A stretch of 5,755 nt of DNA from JAWOJF01 sp046481785 (GTDB lineage Bacteria; Bacteroidota; Ignavibacteria; Ignavibacteriales; Ignavibacteriaceae): the NCBI GenBank assembly GCA_046481785.1, contig JAWOJF010000295.1, positions 1 to 5,755 on the forward strand. Reading direction: 5' to 3'. This document shows, piece after piece, positions 1 to 5,183 of the stretch (positions within the stretch are counted from its first letter, which is position 1; the number at the start of each line of letters is the position of its first letter). Below the pieces are notes generated by a model. It saw only the letters and a list, made by a program, of their open reading frames with translations, had not been told where the DNA came from and ran no database searches. A program made the position numbers and the translations under genes.

Positions 1-1
1 G

Positions 2-259
2 ATACTTAGAAGTGATGTTTTAAAAATGGAGGACCTTCAGGTTGGAATGAAACTTAAAGGTACTGTAAGAAATGTAGTTGATTTCGGTGCTTTTGTAGAT
101 ATAGGAGTTAAGCAGGATGGCCTCCTGCATGTATCGCAGATAGCGGATCGCTTTATTAAAAACCCCCTTGATGTAATAAATGTTGGTGACATTATTGATG
201 TAACAATAACTGCCATTGAACCGGAGAGAGGAAGAATATCATTAAGTATGAAAGCATAA
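2..259 (+). CDS. tex: Tex-family RNA-binding protein, C-terminal fragment (S1 domain)
   Basis: This is the 3' end of a gene entering from the left; the reading frame is open from base 2, and 85 codons plus a TAA stop are visible. The peptide opens with RSDVLKMEDL, the usual linker before the terminal S1 domain of Tex. An S1 fold follows, with GTVRNVVDFGAFVDIG, then KQDGLLHVSQ, and a closing RGRISLSMK strand. These strings are near-diagnostic for Tex/YqgF-like transcription accessory proteins, cytoplasmic nucleic-acid binders of about 700-780 residues that influence transcription and RNA turnover. The ATG at 26 lies inside this linker and is not the start. The HhH and YqgF-like domains must lie outside the window. 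Other S1 proteins (RpsA, PNPase) are less likely because of the linker sequence. Confidence 0.9.
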   Translation: MLRSDVLKMEDLQVGMKLKGTVRNVVDFGAFVDIGVKQDGLLHVSQIADRFIKNPLDVINVGDIIDVTITAIEPERGRISLSMKA

Positions 260-280
260 GTCAGAGATCAGATAGGGTAG

Positions 281-343
281 GAACACACCTGGGTGTGTTC
301 AGGAATATATCTGGGTGTGTTCAGGAACCTGGTTATGTTCCTG
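281..343. repeat. Direct and inverted repeat cluster between convergent genes
   Basis: The 87-base gap between tex and the convergent kinase gene is mostly repeats. A 17-mer, ctgggtgtgttcaggaa, occurs exactly twice, at 289-305 and 311-327 (22-base period). A degenerate third copy begins at 329. The first copy also forms a perfect 9-bp inverted repeat, gaacacacc/ggtgtgttc, at 281-289 and 292-300 with a 2-base loop. The last part forms caggaac/gttcctg at 322-328 and 337-343. No T-run follows any stem on either strand, so this is not a standard intrinsic terminator, though it could still form a bidirectional 3'-end structure for both converging transcripts. Confidence 0.75.
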
Positions 344-346
344 CAT

Positions 347-1468
347 TTATTCCATAAAACTCACAGTAAAAGTACTCCCTTCTCCTTTTTTACTTTTCAC
401 TGTAATTTCTGCCTTGTTCAGATCAGTATATTTTTTTGTTAGTGCAAGGCCTAAACCGTTCCCTTCAAATTTTCTTGAGTAGCCTTTTGATTCCTGGGAA
501 AAAGATTTGAACAGATTTGGCATATACTCCTCAGAAATTCCAATACCGGTATCTTTAACTTCAGCACAAACTTTACCATTTTTATTTGTATATAGTTTAA
601 CTTCCACGCTTCCTTTTTCGGTAAACTTAATAGCATTATCAATTAGGTTTTGAAATATCTGGTATATGGTATACTCATCACCGGATACCGGTTTTATATC
701 CGGGTTAAGATCAAGTTTTAATGATACTCCGGTGGAAGCAGCATGTGAATAAAATTCATTCATTATTTTTCTTAAAAGCTCTGCCAGGTTTACTGAAGTT
801 ATTTGCAACTCGTATATACCTGTTTGTATAGCCGACATATTTAGAACCAGGTCCACGGTTCTTATTAATCTTCTTCCCGAGCTGTCAATGCTGTTAAAAA
901 TAAAGTTTAAACTTTCGTCCACTTTATTTTCGAATTCCATTTTAAGAAGTGAAGTATAATTAAGAATAGCATTCAGGGGTGTTCTTATTTCATGAGACAT
1001 CTGCGCAAGGAATTCTGATTTAAGTCTGTCAGACATCTCAGCTTTTTCCTTAGCTTCTATTAAATCTTTTTCCGCCTGTTGTTTCCTTTTAATTACTTCT
1101 GCTTCATTTAAAGCCCTGTTAATTACGGGCACAAGACGTTTTAAATTATCCTTGATAACATAATCGGTTGCACCATTCTTCAGAAGTTCAACAGCACGTT
1201 CCTCCCCGATTGTACCCGAAACAAAAATAAAAGGTATATCCGGATATTTAGTACTGGCTATTTTGAGGGCGCTTTCCCCGCTGAACCCGGCAAGAGAATA
1301 ATCTGAAAGAATAAGATTAAAATTTTGATTCTCAAGAGTTTCACTGAACTTATCTTCGGATGATACAAGGGTAAAATCGGCCTCTATACCCTCTGATTTT
1401 ATTTCCTCTTCTACTATAATTGCATCTTTTAGGTTATCTTCAAGATGTAAAATCTGAAGCTTATCCAT
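347..1468 (-). CDS. Receiver-histidine kinase (REC-HisKA-HATPase), no sensory domain
   Basis: This is a predicted cytoplasmic sensor kinase of 373 residues. Residues 3-118 form a receiver domain: acidic pair E10-D11, phospho-acceptor D56 in SDYSLAGFSG, S84, and K106 in DYVIKD. A charged helix at about 120-150 links it to HisKA, with the phospho-acceptor H159 in SHEIRTPLN. The HATPase domain has an N-box (N274, N278 in NLIDNAIKFT), a G1 box (D306 in DTGIGIS), F320/F323 and a G2 box (GNGLGLAL, 336-343). All catalytic residues are present. There is no PAS, GAF, HAMP or transmembrane segment, so input probably comes by phosphorylation of D56. I chose the ATG at 1468 because the protein then begins MDKLQILHLED as receivers do. 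An ATG at 1504 would add 12 residues and overlap the upstream regulator gene by 23 bases. Only 13 bases separate the two genes, so they are almost certainly co-transcribed. Confidence 0.9.
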   Translation of the reverse strand: MDKLQILHLEDNLKDAIIVEEEIKSEGIEADFTLVSSEDKFSETLENQNFNLILSDYSLAGFSGESALKIASTKYPDIPFIFVSGTIGEERAVELLKNGATDYVIKDNLKRLVPVINRALNEAEVIKRKQQAEKDLIEAKEKAEMSDRLKSEFLAQMSHEIRTPLNAILNYTSLLKMEFENKVDESLNFIFNSIDSSGRRLIRTVDLVLNMSAIQTGIYELQITSVNLAELLRKIMNEFYSHAASTGVSLKLDLNPDIKPVSGDEYTIYQIFQNLIDNAIKFTEKGSVEVKLYTNKNGKVCAEVKDTGIGISEEYMPNLFKSFSQESKGYSRKFEGNGLGLALTKKYTDLNKAEITVKSKKGEGSTFTVSFME

Positions 1469-1481
1469 TATAGACCCCCGG

Positions 1482-1922
1482 TTAGATTTTTTGTGGAACC
1501 TCATTAATTACTGCCCAAAACACTCCTGTTTGTTTAACAGCGGCAATGAACTTTTCAAAATCAACCGGTTTTACAACGTAGGCATTAACTCCGTATTTAT
1601 AACTCTCTATCAAATCTCTTTCCTCCCTGGACGATGTTAATACTACCAGCGGAATAGTCTTTAAATCATTATCCGATTTCAATTGTTTTACAAGCTGAAG
1701 TCCATCTACCTTTGGCATTTTTAAATCAATAAAAGCAACAATAGGATCACCCCTCTCCCTTGTTTCAAATTTCCCTTTATAATAAAAATAGTCAAGGGCC
1801 TCCTGGCCGTCCTTAACATGCACAATCTCATTTAAAAAATTAGATTCTTCCAAAGCCATTTTAGTTAATTCAGCATCTTTGGGATTATCTTCTGCAATAA
1901 GTATTCTTTTTAATTTCTCCAT
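1482..1922 (-). CDS. Stand-alone response regulator, CheY/Rcp1-like single receiver domain
   Basis: The protein has 146 residues and consists of one receiver domain with no output domain. Key residues are all present: E11-D12, phospho-acceptor D66 in FIDLKMPKVDG, T96 in VVLTSSREERD, and K118 in YVVKPVD. The long loop between about 46 and 60 (YFYYKGKFETRERGDP) and the DLKMPKVDG motif resemble Rcp1-type regulators, which commonly pair with hybrid or phytochrome-type kinases. It is the first gene of a leftward operon and ends 13 bases before the receiver-kinase. The likely roles are phosphate donor or acceptor in a relay with that kinase, or a diffusible protein-binding output. The ATG at 1922 is preferred over the in-frame ATG at 1937 because a good AAGGAGA lies between them. 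Confidence 0.9.
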   Translation of the reverse strand: MEKLKRILIAEDNPKDAELTKMALEESNFLNEIVHVKDGQEALDYFYYKGKFETRERGDPIVAFIDLKMPKVDGLQLVKQLKSDNDLKTIPLVVLTSSREERDLIESYKYGVNAYVVKPVDFEKFIAAVKQTGVFWAVINEVPQKI

Positions 1923-1926
1923 GCTG

Positions 1927-1933
1927 TCTCCTT
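1927..1933 (-). promoter_or_regulatory. Strong ribosome binding site deciding the response-regulator start
   Basis: On the minus strand AAGGAGA precedes the ATG at 1922, with five bases between GGAG and the start codon. It lies downstream of the competing ATG at 1937, so it supports the shorter 146-residue protein. It is the clearest Shine-Dalgarno sequence directly ahead of a start codon in the window; most other genes here have weak ones or none. Confidence 0.75.
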
Positions 1934-1995
1934 GCATGAAAATGTGTGTATTAAATTCATCTATTTATTTCATCAGAATCTAATCTTTCATTCCT

Positions 1996-2016
1996 CAGGA
2001 AACAAATCCTGTTTTT
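1996..2016 (+). other. Small hairpin followed by T-run in divergent intergenic region
   Basis: On the plus strand, cagga (1996-2000) and tcctg (2007-2011) can form a 5-bp stem with loop aacaaa, followed at once by TTTTT (2012-2016). It has the shape of a weak intrinsic terminator but no rightward gene ends before it. On the minus strand it lies in the upstream region of the response regulator, where it could instead be a leader structure. The stem is short, so chance is a fair explanation. Confidence 0.3.
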
Positions 2017-2051
2017 CAGATTTTCAATATAAACATATATGAATTATCCGC

Positions 2052-2097
2052 AATTAATGAAAATCCGTAGTTTTCTACGGATTTTCATTAATTTTTT
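2052..2097 (+). terminator. Perfect 19-bp inverted repeat with TTTT loop and T-tail
   Basis: The arm aattaatgaaaatccgtag at 2052-2070 is exactly complementary to 2075-2093, with loop TTTT at 2071-2074. On the plus strand the second arm runs straight into TTTT (2094-2097), giving a six-T tract at 2092-2097, as in an intrinsic terminator. The minus-strand reading has no T-tract after the stem. It lies between divergent genes (regulator leftward, pcrB rightward), so a rightward terminator here has no known gene to terminate. Alternatives are the 3' end of an unannotated rightward small RNA, a block on antisense transcription into pcrB, or an operator or repeat element. The palindrome is certain; its role is inferred. 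Confidence 0.55.
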
Positions 2098-2100
2098 ACC

Positions 2101-2128
2101 TGTTTTCTGCGAAAACAAACAGAAAACA
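2101..2128. repeat. Inverted repeat upstream of pcrB, possible operator
   Basis: The arms tgttttctg (2101-2109) and cagaaaaca (2120-2128) are perfect 9-bp complements around a 10-base spacer. A nested alternative pairs gttttc (2102-2107) with gaaaac (2111-2116) across three bases. There is no T-run directly behind it. The spacing and its position about 90 bases before the pcrB start would suit a dimeric regulator site or a leader structure, but no family-specific operator is recognised. The rest of the 1923-2215 gap is AT-rich, with no further gene and no confident promoter on either strand. Confidence 0.4.
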
Positions 2129-2215
2129 CATCATTTTTAAAGATGTACTTTTATTAAACATGCCTTTTTTCTATTGTTTCAATTATATATATTCAAACCA
2201 TTATTCCAAATTCAT

Positions 2216-2974
2216 ATGAAAATATATAACTACTTTCTCAAAACCATTACTGAAAAAGGGGCCGCATTTTTTGTTTTAGTGGACCCCGATAAAATTTATC
2301 CCGGTAAACTGCCTGACTTTCTAAGCTGTTGTAATAAAGCAGGGATAGACGGGCTCTTAATAGGCGGCAGTCTGCTTATGCAGGATGGTTTTGAAAATTA
2401 CATTAAAAGAGTAAAGGAAAAAACATCACTTCCTGTTATTATTTTTCCAGGTTCAATTAACCAGGTAAATAAATCTGCTGATGCAATTCTTTTTCTTTCT
2501 GTAATCAGCGGGCGTAATCCTGAACATCTTATAGGAAAACATGTTTTATCTGCTCCATTAATTAAGCAGTCAGGAATAGAACCTATATCAACTGGATATA
2601 TGCTGGTTGAATCGGGTGCAATTACCACTGCATTATATATGAGCGGCAGTAATCCTATACCGCGCAATAAACCTGAAATAGCCGCTGCAACTGCTCTTGC
2701 AGCCGAATACCTTGGAATGAAATTAGTTTATCTTGAGGCAGGTTCCGGCGCTGATATGACTGTTCCGAATGAAATGATCAAAGCAGTATCCCATACCTGC
2801 TCTATTCCTGTAATTGTGGGGGGCGGCATCAGAACACCTTCTGCGGCAAGAGAAAAAGTAGAACACGGGGCAAAGATAATTGTTGCAGGCAACTTTTTTG
2901 AGAATGAAAATAACTGGGAACTGATGAAAGATTTTGCTGATGCCGTACATGTTAAATCTTACATTGCCGTTTAG
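2216..2974 (+). CDS. pcrB: PcrB/GGGPS-family prenylglyceryl phosphate synthase
   Basis: This 252-residue TIM-barrel enzyme is predicted to transfer a long prenyl group (geranylgeranyl- or heptaprenyl-PP) to the sn-1 hydroxyl of glycerol-1-phosphate. That is the first ether-bond step of archaeal-type lipids and of related bacterial ethers. Seen in the sequence are DPDK (23-26, with the Mg-binding Asp), GIDGLLIGGS (43-52), FPGS (77-80), LFLSVISGRNPEHLIG (92-107), YLEAGSGA (172-179), VGGGIRTP (201-208) and AGN (224-226), covering the phosphate- and polyprenyl-binding sites. The length and the VISGRNPEHLIG form suggest the group II enzymes found in Bacteroidota and some archaea; substrate chain length cannot be read off safely. 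I chose the ATG at 2216 because MKIYNYF is a typical N-terminus; an in-frame TTG at 2174 would add 14 unlikely residues. No Shine-Dalgarno is visible. Confidence 0.9.
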   Translation: MKIYNYFLKTITEKGAAFFVLVDPDKIYPGKLPDFLSCCNKAGIDGLLIGGSLLMQDGFENYIKRVKEKTSLPVIIFPGSINQVNKSADAILFLSVISGRNPEHLIGKHVLSAPLIKQSGIEPISTGYMLVESGAITTALYMSGSNPIPRNKPEIAAATALAAEYLGMKLVYLEAGSGADMTVPNEMIKAVSHTCSIPVIVGGGIRTPSAAREKVEHGAKIIVAGNFFENENNWELMKDFADAVHVKSYIAV

Positions 2975-3055
2975 GGTGAGTATAATTATTTTAGAAGGAG
3001 TTGATTCGGTTTCGTTAAAAAGAGAATGTAATGCTTCCGGAAAGGATTTAAAGAT

Positions 3056-3226
3056 ATGTCTAAAAATCTTGAAAAAAATAAACGAAGATTAATTACTTTT
3101 AGAAAAACAAAGAAAAAGAATAAAGAAACGACTGTATCGGATTGGCTTGAACTTAGGGATAAGGTTTCAAAGCTGTGGGATGATGTTTCAGTTGAAGAAG
3201 AATTAAAGTACCAGCGGGAAAGATGA
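3056..3226 (+). CDS. Small antitoxin-like protein paired with PIN toxin
   Basis: This 56-residue ORF is easily missed because of its size. Its TGA overlaps the toxin's ATG in an ATGA at 3223-3226, the classic translational coupling of antitoxin-toxin pairs. The N-terminal half is strongly basic (KNKRRLITFRKTKKKNK, suited to DNA binding). The C-terminal half is acidic and amphipathic (WLELRDKVSKLWDDVSVEEE), the kind of segment that wraps a PIN toxin. I cannot assign it to the AbrB, RHH or Phd families from sequence alone; the antitoxin role is inferred from position and charge. A purine-rich GGAAAGGA at 3039-3046 lies nine bases before the ATG. The frame is closed by a stop at 3029-3031, so no longer form is possible. 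Confidence 0.7.
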   Translation: MSKNLEKNKRRLITFRKTKKKNKETTVSDWLELRDKVSKLWDDVSVEEELKYQRER

Positions 3227-3615
3227 CAGAAGACTTAACTATCGATAGTTCTGTGATAATTTCTTCTATCATAACTTCCGAAGTAACTCACTTAAAAGCC
3301 CTTGAAATAATCACATCTGTTATTGAGAAGAAACAACCTGTCCATTTCCTTTTTTCTGTATTAGTTGAAGTATCCGGGGCAATAAAACTAAGAACCAGGT
3401 CTGCCTTAGTAGCAAATGAAGTAAGAAATAGATTGCTGAATATCCCTAATATTAAGTTTTATGAATTAACAGCAGAGCGTAGTGAGAAAGCCTGTTTAAT
3501 CTCTATAGAGCTGGGTTTAAGAGGAATGGACGCAATTATTGTCCAGCTTTCAAATGAACTCAATACAAAATTAATTACATTTGATGCTGAAATATTGAAA
3601 AAATTGGGTAACTAA
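3223..3615 (+). CDS. vapC: PIN-domain toxin, VapC-like
   Basis: The 130-residue protein is a single PIN domain, a Mg/Mn-dependent RNase fold. Four spaced acidic residues match the PIN catalytic set: D8 in TIDSSVII, E49 in the SVLVEVSGAI helix, D103 in GMDAIIVQ, and D121 in LITFDAEI. Toxins of this family usually cut tRNA anticodon loops or rRNA; the target here is unknown. Length and architecture are normal for VapC and nothing looks broken. The ATG overlaps the upstream antitoxin's stop by 4 bp, and the next gene begins directly after its TAA, so it sits inside an operon between two envelope-biosynthesis genes. The activity is inferred from family. Confidence 0.88.
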   Translation: MTEDLTIDSSVIISSIITSEVTHLKALEIITSVIEKKQPVHFLFSVLVEVSGAIKLRTRSALVANEVRNRLLNIPNIKFYELTAERSEKACLISIELGLRGMDAIIVQLSNELNTKLITFDAEILKKLGN

Positions 3616-4197
3616 TTGGATAAACAAAACTTTATTACTGAATCGCTTAAAGAAAGTTCTGAAACCAAATTAAAAATACTGCAGGAATGCAGTAATGATA
3701 TAATATCTGCTGTTGATATGATTACAGATTCTTTCAGGAATAGCGGGAAACTTCTGCTTTGCGGTAACGGCGGCAGTGCTGCTGACTGCCAGCATATTGC
3801 AACTGAATTTATGATCCGTTTAAGTCATACTGTTCAGCGTCCTGCTTTACCTGCTATTGCGCTAACAACTGATACCTCAAACCTGACAGCAGGCGGCAAT
3901 GATATAGGATTTGAAAATGTTTTTGCCCGAAGTATAGAAGGGATTGGTTATGCAGGGGATGTACTGCTTGTTATTTCAACAAGCGGAAACTCTGTTAATA
4001 TTATTAAAGCTGTTGAAAAAGCCCATTCAAAAAAGTTGAAAGTGGTAGGTTTCCTTGGTGGGACCGGGGGCAAACTTAAATCCCTGGTAGATTTACCCAT
4101 TATTATACCCTCCTCTAATACACAACGTATACAAGAAGGTCATATTACAATTGCTCATATAATCTGCGAACTTGTTGAAAATGAACTCTACGGATAA
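3616..4197 (+). CDS. gmhA: Sedoheptulose 7-phosphate isomerase GmhA
   Basis: This 193-residue SIS-domain enzyme converts sedoheptulose 7-phosphate to D-glycero-D-manno-heptose 7-phosphate, the first step to ADP-heptose for LPS core or other glycans. Visible signatures are CGNGGSAADCQHIATEF (49-65), GNDIGFENVFAR (94-105), the sugar-phosphate loop ISTSGNSVNIIKAV (120-133), and RIQEGHITIAH (171-181). Putative zinc ligands H60, E64, Q173 and H181 align with the known GmhA set. E64 and H181 also correspond to catalytic positions. The start is TTG at 3616, directly after the toxin stop codon; the first in-frame ATG is codon 35 and would remove conserved helix 1, while TTG gives the normal family length of about 192. 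No clear Shine-Dalgarno is seen, so translation is probably coupled to vapC. DiaA-like SIS proteins are a weaker alternative. Confidence 0.92.
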   Translation: MDKQNFITESLKESSETKLKILQECSNDIISAVDMITDSFRNSGKLLLCGNGGSAADCQHIATEFMIRLSHTVQRPALPAIALTTDTSNLTAGGNDIGFENVFARSIEGIGYAGDVLLVISTSGNSVNIIKAVEKAHSKKLKVVGFLGGTGGKLKSLVDLPIIIPSSNTQRIQEGHITIAHIICELVENELYG

Positions 4198-4213
4198 TTG
4201 TATGACTGCTTTA

Positions 4214-4248
4214 ATTGTTCATTGTTCATTGTTAATTATTCATTGCCC
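4214..4248. repeat. Tandem heptamer repeat, five units
   Basis: Five consecutive 7-base units are present: attgttc, attgttc, attgtta, attattc, attgccc, at 4214, 4221, 4228, 4235 and 4242. The first two are identical and the others diverge by one to three bases. The array starts 16 bases after the gmhA stop. The last unit overlaps a small stem, tgccc (4244-4248) with gggca (4251-4255). It is a non-coding short tandem repeat, probably made by slippage, and may vary in copy number between strains. Confidence 0.7.
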
Positions 4249-4266
4249 TGGGGCAGACGATTTCCA

Positions 4267-4297
4267 TTGCTAATAATTGTTATAGTGATTAGTTTTG
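4267..4297 (+). promoter_or_regulatory. Bacteroidota-type promoter candidate for the AbrB-like gene
   Basis: TTG at 4267-4269, a 20-base spacer and TAGTTTTG at 4290-4297 match the Bacteroidota housekeeping consensus (TTG, 17-23 bases, TAnnTTTG). A start a few bases after 4297 would give a leader of about 20 bases to the ATG at 4322. It suggests the antitoxin is transcribed independently of gmhA. The motif is short and AT-rich, so a chance match is possible. Confidence 0.45.
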
Positions 4298-4321
4298 CTA
4301 TGCACGTAAATAGTGATTTGT

Positions 4322-4558
4322 ATGAAAGCCAAAATTATAAAAATGGGGAATTCGGCTGGTATCTGCATTCCTAAAATCATCCTTGAACAATGCCGCATGG
4401 AAGGCTTCGTTGACATCCAGATTCTTGAAGATAAACTTGTTATTAAACCTGTAGAGGAAGAAATAGCAAAAAATCTTAAAAGAAAAGAGCAGGAAAAGAC
4501 TTTTGAAGAAAGTCTTAGTGAAGCATGCTGGTACGAGGATGAAACTGAATGGAAATAG
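4322..4558 (+). CDS. Solitary AbrB/MazE-type antitoxin
   Basis: This 78-residue protein has a SpoVT-AbrB (swapped-hairpin) DNA-binding domain at residues 1-45: KIIKMGNSAGICIPK, then VDIQILEDKLVIKP, the pattern of MazE antitoxins. Residues 46-78 are charged and end in acidic, aromatic ACWYEDETEW, the flexible toxin-binding tail expected of MazE. No toxin gene follows: the frame after the stop is empty for 60 bases and then meets a convergent gene. It may be a leftover antitoxin, an anti-toxin for a partner elsewhere, or a small transcription regulator. The ATG at 4322 is preferred; a GTG at 4313 would add only MIC. No Shine-Dalgarno is visible. Confidence 0.85.
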   Translation: MKAKIIKMGNSAGICIPKIILEQCRMEGFVDIQILEDKLVIKPVEEEIAKNLKRKEQEKTFEESLSEACWYEDETEWK

Positions 4559-4618
4559 ATTAGTCTTAGTACCCGGTAAATATTATTAGAATACGTTTCT
4601 TCAGGGGATCATTTTTAT

Positions 4619-5158
4619 TTAAAAACTGATTTTATCTCCCGTTGTAATATTATATTTATTTGTAAAACCCGCATTTACTTCAAGAACATATTTTGCCGGT
4701 TCTGATGAAGGATAACTATTGTCAGACAACGGAATAGTGTTTTTATGTATCGTTACTATTTTCTTTCCTGAATTAATAAAAATTATATCAAGGGGTATAT
4801 AGGTATTGCGCATCCAGAAGGACTGCCTTTCTTCAAAGGGAAAAATAAATAGCATTCCCTGGTGATCTTCCATATTTCTTCTGAACATTAAACCAAGCTG
4901 CCTGTCATAATCATCATCTGCAATCTCAATGTCCAGTCTTATTTTTGAATTACCCGATGAATCGGCAATTACAAGCTCTCCTTCTTTTTTAAACATATAT
5001 TCGTTACCGGTTTTTTTCGGAATAAGCAGGCTGGAAAAAATAAAATAAGCTCCAAAGGCAATTATTATTACTACTGCAACAATAGTGATAAGTGTATTAT
5101 TTTTTTTGGAATGACCTGGGTTATTTTTTTTTGTCTTTTTATTCTGTTTTTTAGCCAC
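4619..5158 (-). CDS. Membrane-anchored DUF192 (COG1430/UPF0127) protein
   Basis: The protein has 179 residues. A very basic tail at 3-19 is followed by one hydrophobic segment at about 22-46, giving an N-in signal anchor that places the rest outside the inner membrane. The remainder, from about residue 60, is a DUF192 domain: RQLGLMFRRNM (86-96), GMLFIFPFEERQSFWMRNT (101-119), IPLDIIFI (121-128), and a C-terminal YVLEVNAGFTNKYNI block. The biochemical role of DUF192 is not established and I do not assign one. The start is GTG at 5158, because the next in-frame methionine (residue 55) would delete the anchor; AAGGGA on the minus strand lies eight bases before it. It converges on the AbrB-like gene with 60 bases between their stop codons and diverges from the hydrolase with 43 bases between start codons. 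Confidence 0.88.
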   Translation of the reverse strand: MAKKQNKKTKKNNPGHSKKNNTLITIVAVVIIIAFGAYFIFSSLLIPKKTGNEYMFKKEGELVIADSSGNSKIRLDIEIADDDYDRQLGLMFRRNMEDHQGMLFIFPFEERQSFWMRNTYIPLDIIFINSGKKIVTIHKNTIPLSDNSYPSSEPAKYVLEVNAGFTNKYNITTGDKISF

Positions 5159-5183
5159 AGTAAAATTCCCTTAACTATACATT

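Noticed and set aside
281..327. CRISPR-like repeats
   Set aside because: There are only two exact copies with a 5-base gap, no spacers of normal length and no cas genes.
281..343. Intrinsic terminator call for the repeats between tex and the kinase
   Set aside because: The stems are real but no T-run follows on either strand, so I list it only as a repeat.
451..642. Open frame on the minus strand inside the kinase gene
   Set aside because: It is an out-of-frame shadow of the conserved ATPase domain and its peptide has no domain character.
2174..2215. N-terminal extension of PcrB from a TTG codon
   Set aside because: The extra residues are not typical of the family and no ribosome site supports the TTG; the ATG at 2216 begins the normal N-terminus.
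2398..2950. Two open frames on the minus strand opposite pcrB
   Set aside because: Both are antisense to a clearly conserved enzyme, and their peptides are low-quality cysteine- and isoleucine-rich sequences without motifs.
2976..3092. GTG-initiated 38-codon frame right after pcrB, beginning MSIIILEGVDS, faintly like a nucleotide kinase P-loop start
   Set aside because: It lacks the glycine-lysine P-loop, overlaps the antitoxin start by 37 bases in another frame, has no ribosome site, and has no further recognisable domain.
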